Positions 33,801 through 42,532 of a stretch of 64,000 nt of DNA are shown piece after piece. Position numbers and translations under genes: made by a program. The notes beneath the pieces were generated by a model. That model did no database searches and was not told the DNA's origin. It was given only the letters and a program-made list of their open reading frames with translations. Position 1 is the stretch's first letter. Every line of letters starts with the position of its first letter. Source of the DNA: Actinomycetospora callitridis (GTDB lineage Bacteria; Actinomycetota; Actinomycetes; Mycobacteriales; Pseudonocardiaceae); contig NZ_JAQZAK010000002.1 of assembly GCF_028737265.1 (NCBI RefSeq), positions 930,001-994,000 on the forward strand, in the 5' to 3' direction.

Positions 33801-34577
33801 ATGAGCACGCCCACACCGGGAACCGACCGTCCCCTCGCCGTCGTCACCGGCGCCAGCTCGGGGATCGGGGCCGCCACCGCGCGCGCCCTCGCCGCCGACG
33901 GCTGGCACCCCGTCCTCGGCGCGCGCCGCGTGGAGCGCCTCACGGAGGTCGCCGACGAGGTCGGCGGCACCGCCCTGCCCCTCGACGTCACCGACGCGGA
34001 CTCGGTGGCCGCCTTCGTCGACGGCGTACGCGACCTCGTCACCCCGCAGAGCCCGCTGCGCGGCCTGGTGAACAACGCCGGCGGCGCCAAGGGCACCGAG
34101 AAGGTGATCGAGGCCGACGAGGAGAAGTGGCGCTGGATGTGGGAGTCCAACGTCCTCGGCACCCTGCGCGTCACGAAGGGCCTGCTGCCGCTGCTGATCG
34201 ACTCGGGCGACGGCCACGTCGTCACCATCACCTCGATCGCCGGCCTCGAGGTCTACGACGGCGGCTCGGGCTACACCGCCGCCAAGCACGCCGAGGGCGC
34301 CATGCACCGCACCCTGCGCGGCGAGCTGCTCGGGGAGCCCGTGCGCGTCACCGAGATCGCGCCCGGCGCGGTGGAGACCGAGTTCGCGCTCGTGCGGTTC
34401 GCGGGCGACGAGGACCGTGCGGCCAAGGTCTACGAGGGCATCACGCCGCTGGTCGCCGAGGACGTCGCCGAGGTCGTGGCGTTCGCCATGAGCCGGCCGT
34501 CGCACGTCAACCTCGACACCATCGTCCTCAAGCCCCGCGACCAGGCCACGGGGATGCGCTTCCACCGCACCACCTAG
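33801..34577 (+). CDS. Short-chain dehydrogenase/reductase (YdfG-like)
   Basis: 258 residues. NAD(P) motif VVTGASSGIGAAT, NNAGG, catalytic Ser in TITSIAG and YTAAKH with Tyr and Lys, then IAPGAVETEF. Probably a 3-hydroxy acid or hydroxyaldehyde oxidoreductase; substrate unknown. It is the Rv0484c neighbour of the L,D-transpeptidase and converges with it, overlapping by 4 bp. Confidence 0.92.
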   Translation: MSTPTPGTDRPLAVVTGASSGIGAATARALAADGWHPVLGARRVERLTEVADEVGGTALPLDVTDADSVAAFVDGVRDLVTPQSPLRGLVNNAGGAKGTEKVIEADEEKWRWMWESNVLGTLRVTKGLLPLLIDSGDGHVVTITSIAGLEVYDGGSGYTAAKHAEGAMHRTLRGELLGEPVRVTEIAPGAVETEFALVRFAGDEDRAAKVYEGITPLVAEDVAEVVAFAMSRPSHVNLDTIVLKPRDQATGMRFHRTT

Positions 34578-35734
34578 AGCGCGGACATCCCCTGCCACTC
34601 CGCCCACGGGATGGCCCAGTCGTAGATGTCGCCGTCCCTGGGCGAGTAGTTCACCCCGGAGTTGGTGACCTCCACCGGGTCGCCGTACTGGGCGGTGTCG
34701 TAGTACGCCCGGGCATCGGCCTCGGAGAGGTTGATGCAGCCGTGGGTGACGTTGCTGGAGCCCTGGGCGCCGGTGGACGCCGGGTTGGCGTGGATGAACT
34801 CGCCGTTGTTGCTGATGCGTACGGCCCAGCGCTCGACGAGGTCGTAGCCGTACTGCTCGCTGACCATCCGCTTGTTGGTGAACTTCTCGGTGACGACGTG
34901 GATGCCCGAGCGCGTGGTGCGGTTCGGGTCGGAGTCGGTCCCGTAGCTCGCGGGGACGTCCATCACCTGCTGGCCGTCGCGGATGACGACCATGCGGAAG
35001 CTGTTGACGTCGGCCTGCACGACCTGCGAACGGCCGATCCGGAACGACGTCGTGAGGTCCTCACGGCCCCACGCGCCGCCGCCGAACGGCGTGCCGAGGA
35101 GGTTCGCGCGGACGTCGACCTGCGTGCCGGGCCACCAGTACTCCTTCGGACGCCAGTGCACCCGCGACCCGCCGTCCTGGTCGGGCAGCCAGGCCCAGGA
35201 GCCCTCGGTGGGCACCGACGTGCGCACCTGCAGCGCCCGCTCCACCGCCGCCTTGTCCTCCACCGGGGCCGCGAACTGGATCGTGATCGGCGCCGCCACC
35301 CCCACCTCGCGGTCGTCCCCGATGTTCAGCGTGGCCCGGACGGTCTGCCCGGGCGCGACCGTGGTGAACGAGCCGGTGACCGGCGAGGAGCTCCCGCCGG
35401 GCCCGGTGGCCGTGCCGCCCCAGGTGTAGGTGGCGCCGTAGGCCAGCGGGCCGGACGGCGTCCAGCGCTTCCGGTCGGGCGACAGCGTGCCGGCCACGGC
35501 ACCGCCCGGCGAGGCGGTGAGCGTGACGTCGGTGAACGTCCCCTCGGTGCTGGCCGCGACGGTGGCCCGCGGCGCGACGTCGGCGGCGTTCGCGGCCGGC
35601 TCGACCGCCACGCCGACCGGCGGCGGCGCCTCGGTGGACGCGCCGGGTGCGCCGGACGTCGGCGCCCCCGAGCCGCAGGCCGTCAGCACCACCAGCAGCA
35701 GCCCGCTGAGCACCGTGACGAGCGCCCGACCCAT
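34574..35734 (-). CDS. L,D-transpeptidase lipoprotein (LprQ/LdtC-type), copy 1
   Basis: 386 residues. Lipobox LLLVVLTAC (Cys about 20), then two Ig-like domains (about residues 45-250) and a YkuD catalytic domain ending in SSNVTHGCINLSEADA, with the Cys nucleophile and upstream His. It makes 3-3 cross-links in peptidoglycan at the outer face of the membrane. ATG 35734 follows GGGGGA. A tandem paralogue precedes it; mycobacteria have a single gene here (Rv0483, from memory). Confidence 0.93.
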   Translation of the reverse strand: MGRALVTVLSGLLLVVLTACGSGAPTSGAPGASTEAPPPVGVAVEPAANAADVAPRATVAASTEGTFTDVTLTASPGGAVAGTLSPDRKRWTPSGPLAYGATYTWGGTATGPGGSSSPVTGSFTTVAPGQTVRATLNIGDDREVGVAAPITIQFAAPVEDKAAVERALQVRTSVPTEGSWAWLPDQDGGSRVHWRPKEYWWPGTQVDVRANLLGTPFGGGAWGREDLTTSFRIGRSQVVQADVNSFRMVVIRDGQQVMDVPASYGTDSDPNRTTRSGIHVVTEKFTNKRMVSEQYGYDLVERWAVRISNNGEFIHANPASTGAQGSSNVTHGCINLSEADARAYYDTAQYGDPVEVTNSGVNYSPRDGDIYDWAIPWAEWQGMSAL

Positions 35735-35807
35735 GCGTCCCCCGAACCTCTCCCGGTGCGTCGCCACCATCGTGGCACCGCACCCCGACGGCCCGCCGGG
35801 TCGAGGA

Positions 35808-36983
35808 TCAGCTCAGCGCCGACATCCCGCGCCAGGTGTCCCAGTCGAGGGCCCAGTCGTAGACGTCCCCGTCGGCGGCGGAGAGCTGGACCGGGGAGTT
35901 CGTGACCTCGACGGGGTCGCCGTAGATGGCGGTGTCGTAGTACGCCCGCGCGTCGGCGGTCGAGAGGTTGACGCAGCCGTGGGTGACGTTGCTCGACCCC
36001 TGGGCGCCGGCCGAGGCCGGGTTGGCGTGGATGAACTCGCCGTTGTTGCTCATCCGCACGGCCCAGTGCTCGATGAGGTCGTAGCCGTACTGCGCGCTGG
36101 TCATCCGCTTGTTGTCGAACTTCTCGGTGACGACGTGGGTCCCGCTGCGCGTGATGCGGTTGGGGTCGCTGCCCAGCCCGTAGCTCGCGGGGACGTCCAT
36201 GACCTGCTGGCCGTCCCGGATCACGACCATCCGGTGGCTGGCGACGTCGGCCCGCACGATCTGCGAGCGCCCGACGGTGAGGTGGTTGGTGAGGTCCTCA
36301 CGCCCGTAGGCCCCGCCGCCCAGGTCCACGCCGTACAGGTCCGCCGCGACGTCGACGACCGTGCCGGGCTGCCAGTACTCCTTCGGCCGCCAGTGCACCC
36401 GCGATCCCAGCGCGTCGTCGGGCAGCCAGGCCCAGGAGCCCTCGGTGGGCACCGACGTGCGCACCTGCAGGGCCCGCTCCGCGGCGGCCTTGTCGGCGAC
36501 CGGGCCGTCGAACTGGATGGCGATGGGCGCGGCCACGCCGACGGTGGCGTCGTCGGGCTGCGCGAACTGTGCGCGCACGACCCGCTCCGGGCTCACCGTG
36601 GTGAAGCCACCCGCGACCGGCGTGGTGGCCCCGTCGGCGCCCACCGCGACACCGGACCAGGTGTAGGGCTTGCCGTAGCCGAGCGCCTCCGTGGCGGCCC
36701 AGCGGTGTCCGTCCGGGGTCACGGCCCCGGCGATCGGGCGGCCGTCGGCGCCGGTCAGCGCGACGTCGCGCAGGGCGGCGTCCGGCGCCGTCACGCTGAT
36801 CTCGCCGCCCGGGTCGACGTCGGCGCGCCCCGGTACGGCCGTCGTGGTCACGGTCGGGGGCTGCGTCGCGTCACTCCCCGCCGGCCGGGGCGTCGCACCC
36901 GCAGCCGCACACCCCGCGACGACTCCCGCGACGGCGACGAGCGCCACCACCACGGCCAGCACACCCTGCACGCGTTCCCGCAC
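35808..36983 (-). CDS. L,D-transpeptidase lipoprotein, copy 2
   Basis: 391 residues, same architecture as copy 1: lipobox GVVAGCAAAG, Ig-like domains, catalytic SSNVTHGCVNLSTADA. The catalytic domains are near identical and the N-terminal halves diverge, for example VTLTASPGGAVAGTL against VALTGADGRPIAGAV. GTG 36983 is chosen for spacing from AGGAGAGG. It is likely cotranscribed with copy 1 (73 bp apart). Confidence 0.93.
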   Translation of the reverse strand: MRERVQGVLAVVVALVAVAGVVAGCAAAGATPRPAGSDATQPPTVTTTAVPGRADVDPGGEISVTAPDAALRDVALTGADGRPIAGAVTPDGHRWAATEALGYGKPYTWSGVAVGADGATTPVAGGFTTVSPERVVRAQFAQPDDATVGVAAPIAIQFDGPVADKAAAERALQVRTSVPTEGSWAWLPDDALGSRVHWRPKEYWQPGTVVDVAADLYGVDLGGGAYGREDLTNHLTVGRSQIVRADVASHRMVVIRDGQQVMDVPASYGLGSDPNRITRSGTHVVTEKFDNKRMTSAQYGYDLIEHWAVRMSNNGEFIHANPASAGAQGSSNVTHGCVNLSTADARAYYDTAIYGDPVEVTNSPVQLSAADGDVYDWALDWDTWRGMSALS

Positions 36984-37110
36984 CCCGAGGGCCACCTCTC
37001 CTGATCGATCCCGAACGCATGACGCGAACGGCCCCGGGGCGGTTGTCAGGCCACGGGCACACTCACACCCGTGGCCCAGTGATCGTGAGGGGCGTCTCGC
37101 CGCAACTCGG

Positions 37111-38235
37111 TCAGAGGGCGCAGGCGACGAGCACGGGCTCGGGTTCGAGGAGGAGACCGAAGGCGGCGTCGACCCGGTCGCGCACATCACGGGCGAGCGC
37201 CAGGAGGTCGTCGGTGGTCCCGCCGCCGCGGTGGGTCAGGGCGAGCGTGTGCTTGGTGGAGACCCGCGCCGGGGCGTGCTCGCCCGGGTGCCCGCGCGGG
37301 ACGCCCGCGCGCTCGATGAGCGCGGCCGCGGAGAGCTTGACCAGCCCTCCCGGCTGCGGCCACGCCGTGACAGGGACCTGGCCCGCCGCCTCCGTGCGGG
37401 CGGCGACGCGGGCCGCGGTGGCCTCGTCGACCACCGGGTTGGTGAAGAACGAGCCCGCGCTGCGGCTGTCGGGGTCCGCGGGGTCGATGACCATGCCCTT
37501 CCCGCGGCGCAGGGCGAGCACGGCGGCGCGCGCGTCGGCGACGGGCACCCGGGTGCCGGGCTCGACGCCGAGGGCGCGGGCGAGCTCGGCGTAGCGGACC
37601 GGGGCCGACAGGCCGTCGGTGGTGAGCCGGAAGCGCACGCCGAGGACGATCTCGCCGTCGACGTTGCGGGTGCCCTTGAGGCGGCTGGTGCGGTAGCCGA
37701 GACCGAGGTCGGCGGCCGGGACCGTGCCCCGGCGGCCGGTGCGGCGCGCGTAGAGGTCGACGTCGACGAGGAGATCCCCGACCTCGACGCCGTAGGCGCC
37801 CACGTTCTGCACCGGCGTCGCCCCGGTGCGCCCGGGGATGCCCGAGAGGCACTCGAGCCCGCCGAACCCGTCGGCGACGGTGTCGGCGACGAGCGCGTCC
37901 CAGTCGTGGCCGGCCTCGACGTGCAGGACGACGGAGTCGGCGTCGCGGCGCACGACCTCGTGGCCCTCGGTGTCGATGAGCAGCGCGGTGCCGGCGAACC
38001 CGGCGTCGCCGATGACGAGGTTGGAGCCCCCGCCGACGAGCAGCAGCGGCTCGCCCGCCCCGTCGGCGGCGCGGGCCCGCTCGACGACCTCGTCGGCCGT
38101 CGTCGCCCGCACCAGCCGGCGGGCGGGGCCGCCGAGACCGAGCGTCGTGTGCGGCGCGAGGAGCGTCGCGGCGTCGGTGTCGACGGGGCCGTCGCCCGCC
38201 GCGGGCGTCGTCTGAGCGGTCGGACCGGGTGCCAC
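37111..38235 (-). CDS. murB: UDP-N-acetylenolpyruvoylglucosamine reductase
   Basis: 374 residues. The FAD domain shows LLVGGGSNLVI and GLECLSGIPGRTGATPVQNV; GYRTSRLKG and AGSFFTNPVV with GLVKLSAAALIERAG mark the MurB catalytic end. It reduces UDP-GlcNAc-enolpyruvate to UDP-MurNAc with NADPH in peptidoglycan synthesis. GTG 38235 follows GGAGG. It lies divergently 25 bp from the DUF2505 gene. Confidence 0.95.
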   Translation of the reverse strand: MAPGPTAQTTPAAGDGPVDTDAATLLAPHTTLGLGGPARRLVRATTADEVVERARAADGAGEPLLLVGGGSNLVIGDAGFAGTALLIDTEGHEVVRRDADSVVLHVEAGHDWDALVADTVADGFGGLECLSGIPGRTGATPVQNVGAYGVEVGDLLVDVDLYARRTGRRGTVPAADLGLGYRTSRLKGTRNVDGEIVLGVRFRLTTDGLSAPVRYAELARALGVEPGTRVPVADARAAVLALRRGKGMVIDPADPDSRSAGSFFTNPVVDEATAARVAARTEAAGQVPVTAWPQPGGLVKLSAAALIERAGVPRGHPGEHAPARVSTKHTLALTHRGGGTTDDLLALARDVRDRVDAAFGLLLEPEPVLVACAL

Positions 38236-38247
38236 GGCCTCCGACGG

Positions 38248-38253
38248 TAACCT
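38248..38253 (+). promoter_or_regulatory. -10 box before the DUF2505 gene
   Basis: TAACCT, 7 nt before GTG 38261, with no ribosome-binding site. It lies in the 25-bp gap to murB, so the two promoters must overlap. Confidence 0.55.
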
Positions 38254-38260
38254 CCCGCCC

Positions 38261-38761
38261 GTGTCGACCCGCATCGCCCACCGCGCCACCTGGGACGTCC
38301 CCGCCGAGGAGGTGTACGCGGAGCTCGTCGACGGCGACCACCTCCGGGCACGCCTCGAGGAGCTCGGCGGCAAGGATCCCGCCCTCGTCGAACACTCCGT
38401 CGACGCCTCGGGCGCCCGGCTGGAGCTGCGCCACTCGGTGCCCGTGGAGTTCCTGCCGACGGCGGTCCGCCGCTTCACCGGCGACGACCTGGTCCTCGAC
38501 CGCGTCGAGACCTGGCGCGTGCGCCAGGACGGCGGCTACGACGGCACGTTCGAGGTCACGGTCCGTGGCCTACCCGGGACGATGACCGGGACGCAGGAGC
38601 TCACCGACTCCGGCGGTGGCGCGGTCACCGAGATCCAGGGCGAGGCCACGGTGTCGGTGCCGATGGTCGGCGGGCGCATCGAGAAGGTCGTCGTCGAGCA
38701 GGTCGGCGCGCTGCTCGACGCCGAGGACGCCTTCACCCGCCGGCGGCTGGAGAAGCGCTGA
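38261..38761 (+). CDS. DUF2505 family protein (START/SRPBCC-like)
   Basis: 166 residues, Rv0481c type. The alternating strands (HRATWDVPAEEVYAEL, VEFLPTAVRRF, TVSVPMVGGRIEKVV and a C-terminal helix) resemble a START/SRPBCC hydrophobic-ligand fold. Function unknown. Its stop is 2 bp from the purU start. Confidence 0.88.
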   Translation: MSTRIAHRATWDVPAEEVYAELVDGDHLRARLEELGGKDPALVEHSVDASGARLELRHSVPVEFLPTAVRRFTGDDLVLDRVETWRVRQDGGYDGTFEVTVRGLPGTMTGTQELTDSGGGAVTEIQGEATVSVPMVGGRIEKVVVEQVGALLDAEDAFTRRRLEKR

Positions 38762-38763
38762 CC

Positions 38764-39663
38764 ATGGCGACCCATCGCCTCGTCGTCACCCTGAGCTGCC
38801 CGGACCGCACCGGCATCGTCGCCACGATCACGGGACGGCTCGCGGCGCTCGGTGCGTCGATCACCGAGGCCGCGTACCACGCCGACACCGAGGCGGGCTG
38901 GTTCGTCACGCGCCAGGTCGTCGACGCCGCCTCGGTGCCCGGCGGGGCGGACGTGCTGCGCGTGGTGATGGGCCAGGTGGCCGCGGGCCTCGAGGTGCCC
39001 GGCGGCGACCCGGTGCGCTGGCAGGTGCGCGACGCCGCCGAGCCGCCGCGGGTGGTGCTGCTGGTCAGCAAGGAGTCGCACTGCCTGCACGACCTGCTCG
39101 GCCGGGTCTGGGGCGGCGAGCTCGAGATGGACGTGCGCGCGGTGGTGGGCAACCACGAGGTGCTGCGCCCGCTCGCCGAGGCCCACGGCGTGCCGTTCCA
39201 CCACGTGCGGTTCCCCTCGCGCGCCGAGGACGACGAGGCCCGGTCCGGACGCGACGCCGCGTTCGCGCAGGTCGCCGCCCTCGTCGACGAGCACGACCCG
39301 GCGGCGATCGTGCTGGCGCGGTTCATGCAGGTGCTGCCGCCCGAGCTCTGCGAGCGGTGGGCCGGGCGGGCCATCAACATCCACCACAGCTTCCTGCCCT
39401 CGTTCGCCGGTGCCCGCCCGTACCACCAGGCCCACGCCCGCGGGGTGAAGCTCGTCGGCGCGACGTGCCACTACGTCACCGCGGACCTCGACGCCGGCCC
39501 GATCATCGAGCAGGACGTCAGCCGCGTGGACCACGCCGACACCGCCGAGGACATGGTCCGCCGCGGCCGCGACGTCGAGAAGCTGGTGCTGGCCCGCGGG
39601 CTGCGGGCCCACCTCGAGGACCGCGTGCAGGTGCACGCGGGCCGCACGGTCGTCTTCCGCTAG
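38764..39663 (+). CDS. purU: Formyltetrahydrofolate deformylase
   Basis: 299 residues: N-terminal ACT domain (LVVTLSCPDRTGIVATITG) and formyltransferase-like domain with INIHHSFLPSFAGARPY and HYVTADLDAGPIIEQ, carrying the catalytic Asn/His/Asp. It hydrolyses 10-formyl-THF to formate and THF, balancing one-carbon units for purines. It is not part of the mycobacterial order here as I recall it. Confidence 0.94.
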   Translation: MATHRLVVTLSCPDRTGIVATITGRLAALGASITEAAYHADTEAGWFVTRQVVDAASVPGGADVLRVVMGQVAAGLEVPGGDPVRWQVRDAAEPPRVVLLVSKESHCLHDLLGRVWGGELEMDVRAVVGNHEVLRPLAEAHGVPFHHVRFPSRAEDDEARSGRDAAFAQVAALVDEHDPAAIVLARFMQVLPPELCERWAGRAINIHHSFLPSFAGARPYHQAHARGVKLVGATCHYVTADLDAGPIIEQDVSRVDHADTAEDMVRRGRDVEKLVLARGLRAHLEDRVQVHAGRTVVFR

Positions 39664-39676
39664 GTGCCTGCGGCAT

Positions 39677-39716
39677 GTGAGCACTTTGCGGTGCTCTAGC
39701 ACCGCAAAGTGCTCAC
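39677..39716. terminator. Perfect 19-bp palindromic bidirectional terminator
   Basis: Arms 39677-39695 and 39698-39716 (GTGAGCACTTTGCGGTGCT and its complement) are separated by 2 nt. It sits between the convergent purU and pirin genes and overlaps the pirin stop. AT-rich stretches within the stem (CTTTGC/GCAAAG) give short U runs in both directions. Confidence 0.75.
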
Positions 39717-40690
39717 GTGCGCGTGCGCACCCGCTCGGCGGGGATCGCGCCCAGCCGGCCGGCGTGGAAGTCGACCATCGCCTCCCGGACCTCCTGCTGG
39801 GTGTTCATGACGAACGGCCCGCCCCACGCCACCGGCTCGCGGATCGGGCGCCCACCGAGCAGCAAGACCTCCAGCTTCGGGTGCCGACCCTCCTGCCCGG
39901 GGTCCGCGGCGACCCGCAGCGACTCGCCCGGGCCGAAGACGACGAGCTGGCCGGTGCGCACCGGCCGCCGCTCGGCGCCGACGGTGCCGTCGCCGGACAG
40001 GACGTAGAGCAGCGCGTTCTGCTCGGGGTCCCAGGGCAGGTGCAGAGCGGCGCCGGGCTCGAGCGAGGCGTGCGCCATCGTCATCGGCGTGTAGGTCGAG
40101 CCGGGCCCCTCGTGCCCGCCGATCTCGCCGGCGATGACCCGCACGAGCGTCCCGGCGTCGGCGGAGGTCAGCAGCGCGGCCTGGCCCGAGCGGAGGTCCT
40201 GGTAGCGGGGCTGCACCCACTTCTGCGCCTGCGGGAGGTTCACCCACAGCTGCAGGCCGTGGAAGAGGCCGCCCGACGCGACGAGCGCCTCCGGCGGGCG
40301 CTCGATGTGCAGCACCCCGCCGCCCGCGGTCATCCACTGCGTGTCGCCGTTGGTGATCGAGCCACCGCCGCCGTGGTTGTCGGCGTGCTCGAACGTGCCG
40401 TCGATGATGTAGGTGACGGTCTCGAAGCCCCGGTGCGGGTGCCAGGCCGTGCCCTTGGGCTCGCCGGGCGCGTACTCGACCTCGCCCATCTGGTCCATGT
40501 GGATGAAGGGGTCGAGCAGCGCGAGGTCGACGCCGGCGAACGCGCGGCGCACCGGGAAGCCCTCGCCCTCGTAGCCCTGCGGCGCGGTGGTCACCGTGCG
40601 GACGCCCCGCTCGGTGACGCCGACGCGGGGTCCCGCGGGCTCGGGGATGCGGGGCAGGACCGTCAGGTCGGCGACCGTGAGAGCGGGCAT
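39713..40690 (-). CDS. Pirin-family bicupin
   Basis: 325 residues. Metal-binding HPHRGFETVTYII, then GDTQWMTAGGGVLHIERP, are pirin signatures in the first cupin; the second cupin lacks obvious ligands. Pirins may act as quercetinases or redox cofactors of transcription. ATG 40690 follows GAGGGGACG. Upstream GAACGTTC palindromes suggest repression by a MarR/TetR-type protein. Confidence 0.92.
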   Translation of the reverse strand: MPALTVADLTVLPRIPEPAGPRVGVTERGVRTVTTAPQGYEGEGFPVRRAFAGVDLALLDPFIHMDQMGEVEYAPGEPKGTAWHPHRGFETVTYIIDGTFEHADNHGGGGSITNGDTQWMTAGGGVLHIERPPEALVASGGLFHGLQLWVNLPQAQKWVQPRYQDLRSGQAALLTSADAGTLVRVIAGEIGGHEGPGSTYTPMTMAHASLEPGAALHLPWDPEQNALLYVLSGDGTVGAERRPVRTGQLVVFGPGESLRVAADPGQEGRHPKLEVLLLGGRPIREPVAWGGPFVMNTQQEVREAMVDFHAGRLGAIPAERVRTRT

Positions 40691-40707
40691 CGTCCCCTCC
40701 TCAGTAG

Positions 40708-40738
40708 TTGAACGTTCAATGTGGAGCGGAGAACGTTC
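40708..40738. promoter_or_regulatory. Pirin operator: TTGAACGTTCAA plus second GAACGTTC
   Basis: The 12-bp palindrome at 40708-40719 lies 18 bp upstream of the pirin start. GAACGTTC recurs at 40731-40738. Two sites 21 bp apart fit cooperative dimer binding. The regulator is not in the window. Confidence 0.55.
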
Positions 40739-40771
40739 CCCGGGGGCGACCGATTCCCACCGGGACCCGCG

Positions 40772-41332
40772 TCAGCGGCCGAGGCCCTCGAGGGCCTCGG
40801 CCCCGGGCAGTGCACCCAGCGAGGCGCCGGGCACGAGGAGCTTGCTCTCGCGCCGGCCGCTGCCCACCACCACCGCGGGCGTGGCGAGCACCGCAGGGTC
40901 GACGAGGACGGGCCACGACGCCGGCAGCCCGAACGGGGTGATGCCGCCGTGGGCCATGCCGGTGAGCTCGACGGCCTCGTCCATCGGCGCGAACGACGCC
41001 TTGCGGACGTCGAGGCGCTTGCGGACGACGGTGTTGACGTCGGCGCGCATGGTGGCCAGCACGACGCAGGCGGCGAAGCGACGCTCGCGGGAGCGGGAGC
41101 CGGCGACGACGACGCAGTTGGCCGACGCCTCCAGCGGCGAGCCGTAGGCCTCGCAGAACGCGGCGGTGTCGGCGAGCGTGGGGTCGATCGCCGCGACCAG
41201 GCAGTCGGCGACGACGTCGGCCGGCAACGTGCGCAGGGCGTCGACGACGGGCCCGGCCAGCAGGTCGGTCCGCTCGAGGGCGGGCACCGGCTCCAGCGAC
41301 CCGGCGATGGCCAGGGCGGCCGGCGACGTCAC
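40772..41332 (-). CDS. YbaK/aminoacyl-tRNA deacylase-like protein
   Basis: 186 residues. NCVVVAGSRSRERRFAACVV, VRKRLDVRKASF, MAHGGITPFGLP and VVVGSGRRESKLLVP follow the YbaK/ProX editing domain. It may clear mischarged tRNA (Cys/Ala-tRNAPro type). GTG 41332 overlaps the DUF2516 stop by 4 bp. Confidence 0.88.
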   Translation of the reverse strand: MTSPAALAIAGSLEPVPALERTDLLAGPVVDALRTLPADVVADCLVAAIDPTLADTAAFCEAYGSPLEASANCVVVAGSRSRERRFAACVVLATMRADVNTVVRKRLDVRKASFAPMDEAVELTGMAHGGITPFGLPASWPVLVDPAVLATPAVVVGSGRRESKLLVPGASLGALPGAEALEGLGR

Positions 41333-41628
41333 CAGCGCGGGCCCTGCTGGATCTCGATCACCCGCGGGCGCACGTCGACGATGTAGATGAGCACGGCGAT
41401 GATGCCGACGAGCCAGAGGAAGCTGTAGGGGCCGCTGGTGGAGATCGCGAGGATCGCCAGGCCGACGCCGGTGATCGCGCACCAGACGGGCTTGGTCAGC
41501 TTGTCCGCGGCCGTGAACGCGTCGGAGCGCTGCATCAGGGCGTGCACGAAGGCGTACAGGCCCACCGGGATCCCCAGGAGCCACAGCACCAGCAGCACGT
41601 AGCCATCGAGGTTGTAGAGCACCGACAC
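41329..41628 (-). CDS. DUF2516 membrane protein
   Basis: 99 residues with three hydrophobic helices (VLLVLWLLGIPVGLYAFVHA, PVWCAITGVGLAILAIS, FLWLVGIIAVLIYIVDVRP), ending in the VRPRVIE-Q tail typical of the family (Rv0476). Function unknown. It lies downstream of the HbhA-like gene as in mycobacteria. Confidence 0.88.
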   Translation of the reverse strand: MSVLYNLDGYVLLVLWLLGIPVGLYAFVHALMQRSDAFTAADKLTKPVWCAITGVGLAILAISTSGPYSFLWLVGIIAVLIYIVDVRPRVIEIQQGPRW

Positions 41629-41691
41629 GCCACCACGATACGTGCCCCGTGCAGCGGGGCGACAGGCGCGCGGTCCTCCCCCGGACACACG

Positions 41692-41725
41692 ACGACCCCG
41701 GGACGGCGGAGCGTCCCGGGGTCGT
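41692..41725 (-). terminator. 14-bp hairpin after the HbhA-like gene
   Basis: ACGACCCCGGGACG and its complement, with a 6-nt loop, 34 bp downstream of the HbhA-like stop. No U-tract. It separates that gene from DUF2516-YbaK. Confidence 0.65.
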
Positions 41726-41758
41726 GTCGAGCAGAGCGTCACCGCACGGTGGCGGGAA

Positions 41759-42481
41759 TCAGCCCTTGGGGGCCCGCTTGGCGCCGCCCGCGGTGGCCGC
41801 GGACTTCGGCGCGTTCTTCGGGCCCTGCTTCTTCGGCGCGGTGCGCGCGGCGGCCTTGCGCGTGGTGCTGCGCGTCTCGGACGCCACCTCGTCACCGGCC
41901 TCCTTGATCTCCTCGGAGAGCTCGGAGCCGGCCTCGGCGACGACCTCGGCGGCCTGGGCGCTGAAGCGCTGCGTGGTGCGGGCGGCGCGCTCGCCGACCG
42001 AACGGGTCTGCTTGGTGACCCCGGCGAGAGCGCTCTCACCGCGGACGCGGACACCCTCGACGGCGTCCTCGAGGCGGTCCTCGATCTCGCTCGAGACCTG
42101 GTCGACCGTGTTCAGCGCCTGCTTGACCTGCGGCTGCGACGTGATGTCGCGGTACGCGGACTCGCCGCGCTTGATGAGGTCGGTGTAGACGCTGCGGACG
42201 GCGGCCAGGTAGCTGTCGACCAGGCGGCGGAAGTCCTCCGCGGTCAGCTTGGTGCGCAGCTCCTGGACCTCGGCCGGGAGGTCCTCGACGCGGGCCTGCA
42301 CCTCGGTGGCGCCGGACTGCACGCGCTCGGCGGCCTCACGGGCGGCGGCGACGGCCACGTCGCCGAGGCCCAGCACGGCCAGGGCGGGCTGGCGCAGCGG
42401 GTCGATGGCGTCCGAGACGGCCTTGCTGGCCTGGTCGCGGACCTCGCGGACGTCGAACTTGGTGGGGAAGGTGACAGCCAT
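41759..42481 (-). CDS. hbhA: Heparin-binding hemagglutinin-like coiled-coil protein
   Basis: 240 residues. The N-terminal region (FDVREVRDQASKAVSDAIDP) and long helices (LPAEVQELRTKLTAEDFRRL) precede a Lys/Ala/Pro-rich tail, the HbhA layout. In mycobacteria this surface or membrane-associated protein binds heparan sulfate and lipid bodies. In a non-pathogen the adhesin role is doubtful. The tail here is shorter and mixed with Gly. GAGAGAGGA precedes ATG 42481. Confidence 0.85.
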   Translation of the reverse strand: MAVTFPTKFDVREVRDQASKAVSDAIDPLRQPALAVLGLGDVAVAAAREAAERVQSGATEVQARVEDLPAEVQELRTKLTAEDFRRLVDSYLAAVRSVYTDLIKRGESAYRDITSQPQVKQALNTVDQVSSEIEDRLEDAVEGVRVRGESALAGVTKQTRSVGERAARTTQRFSAQAAEVVAEAGSELSEEIKEAGDEVASETRSTTRKAAARTAPKKQGPKNAPKSAATAGGAKRAPKG

Positions 42482-42532
42482 GGTCGTCCTCTCTCCTGAG
42501 TACGTGTGGGACGTGCGTGCCTGAGCGGTAGG

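Noticed and set aside
40708..40738. LexA (SOS) box
   Set aside because: Actinobacterial LexA sites need GAAC-N4-GTTC; here the halves abut as GAACGTTC.
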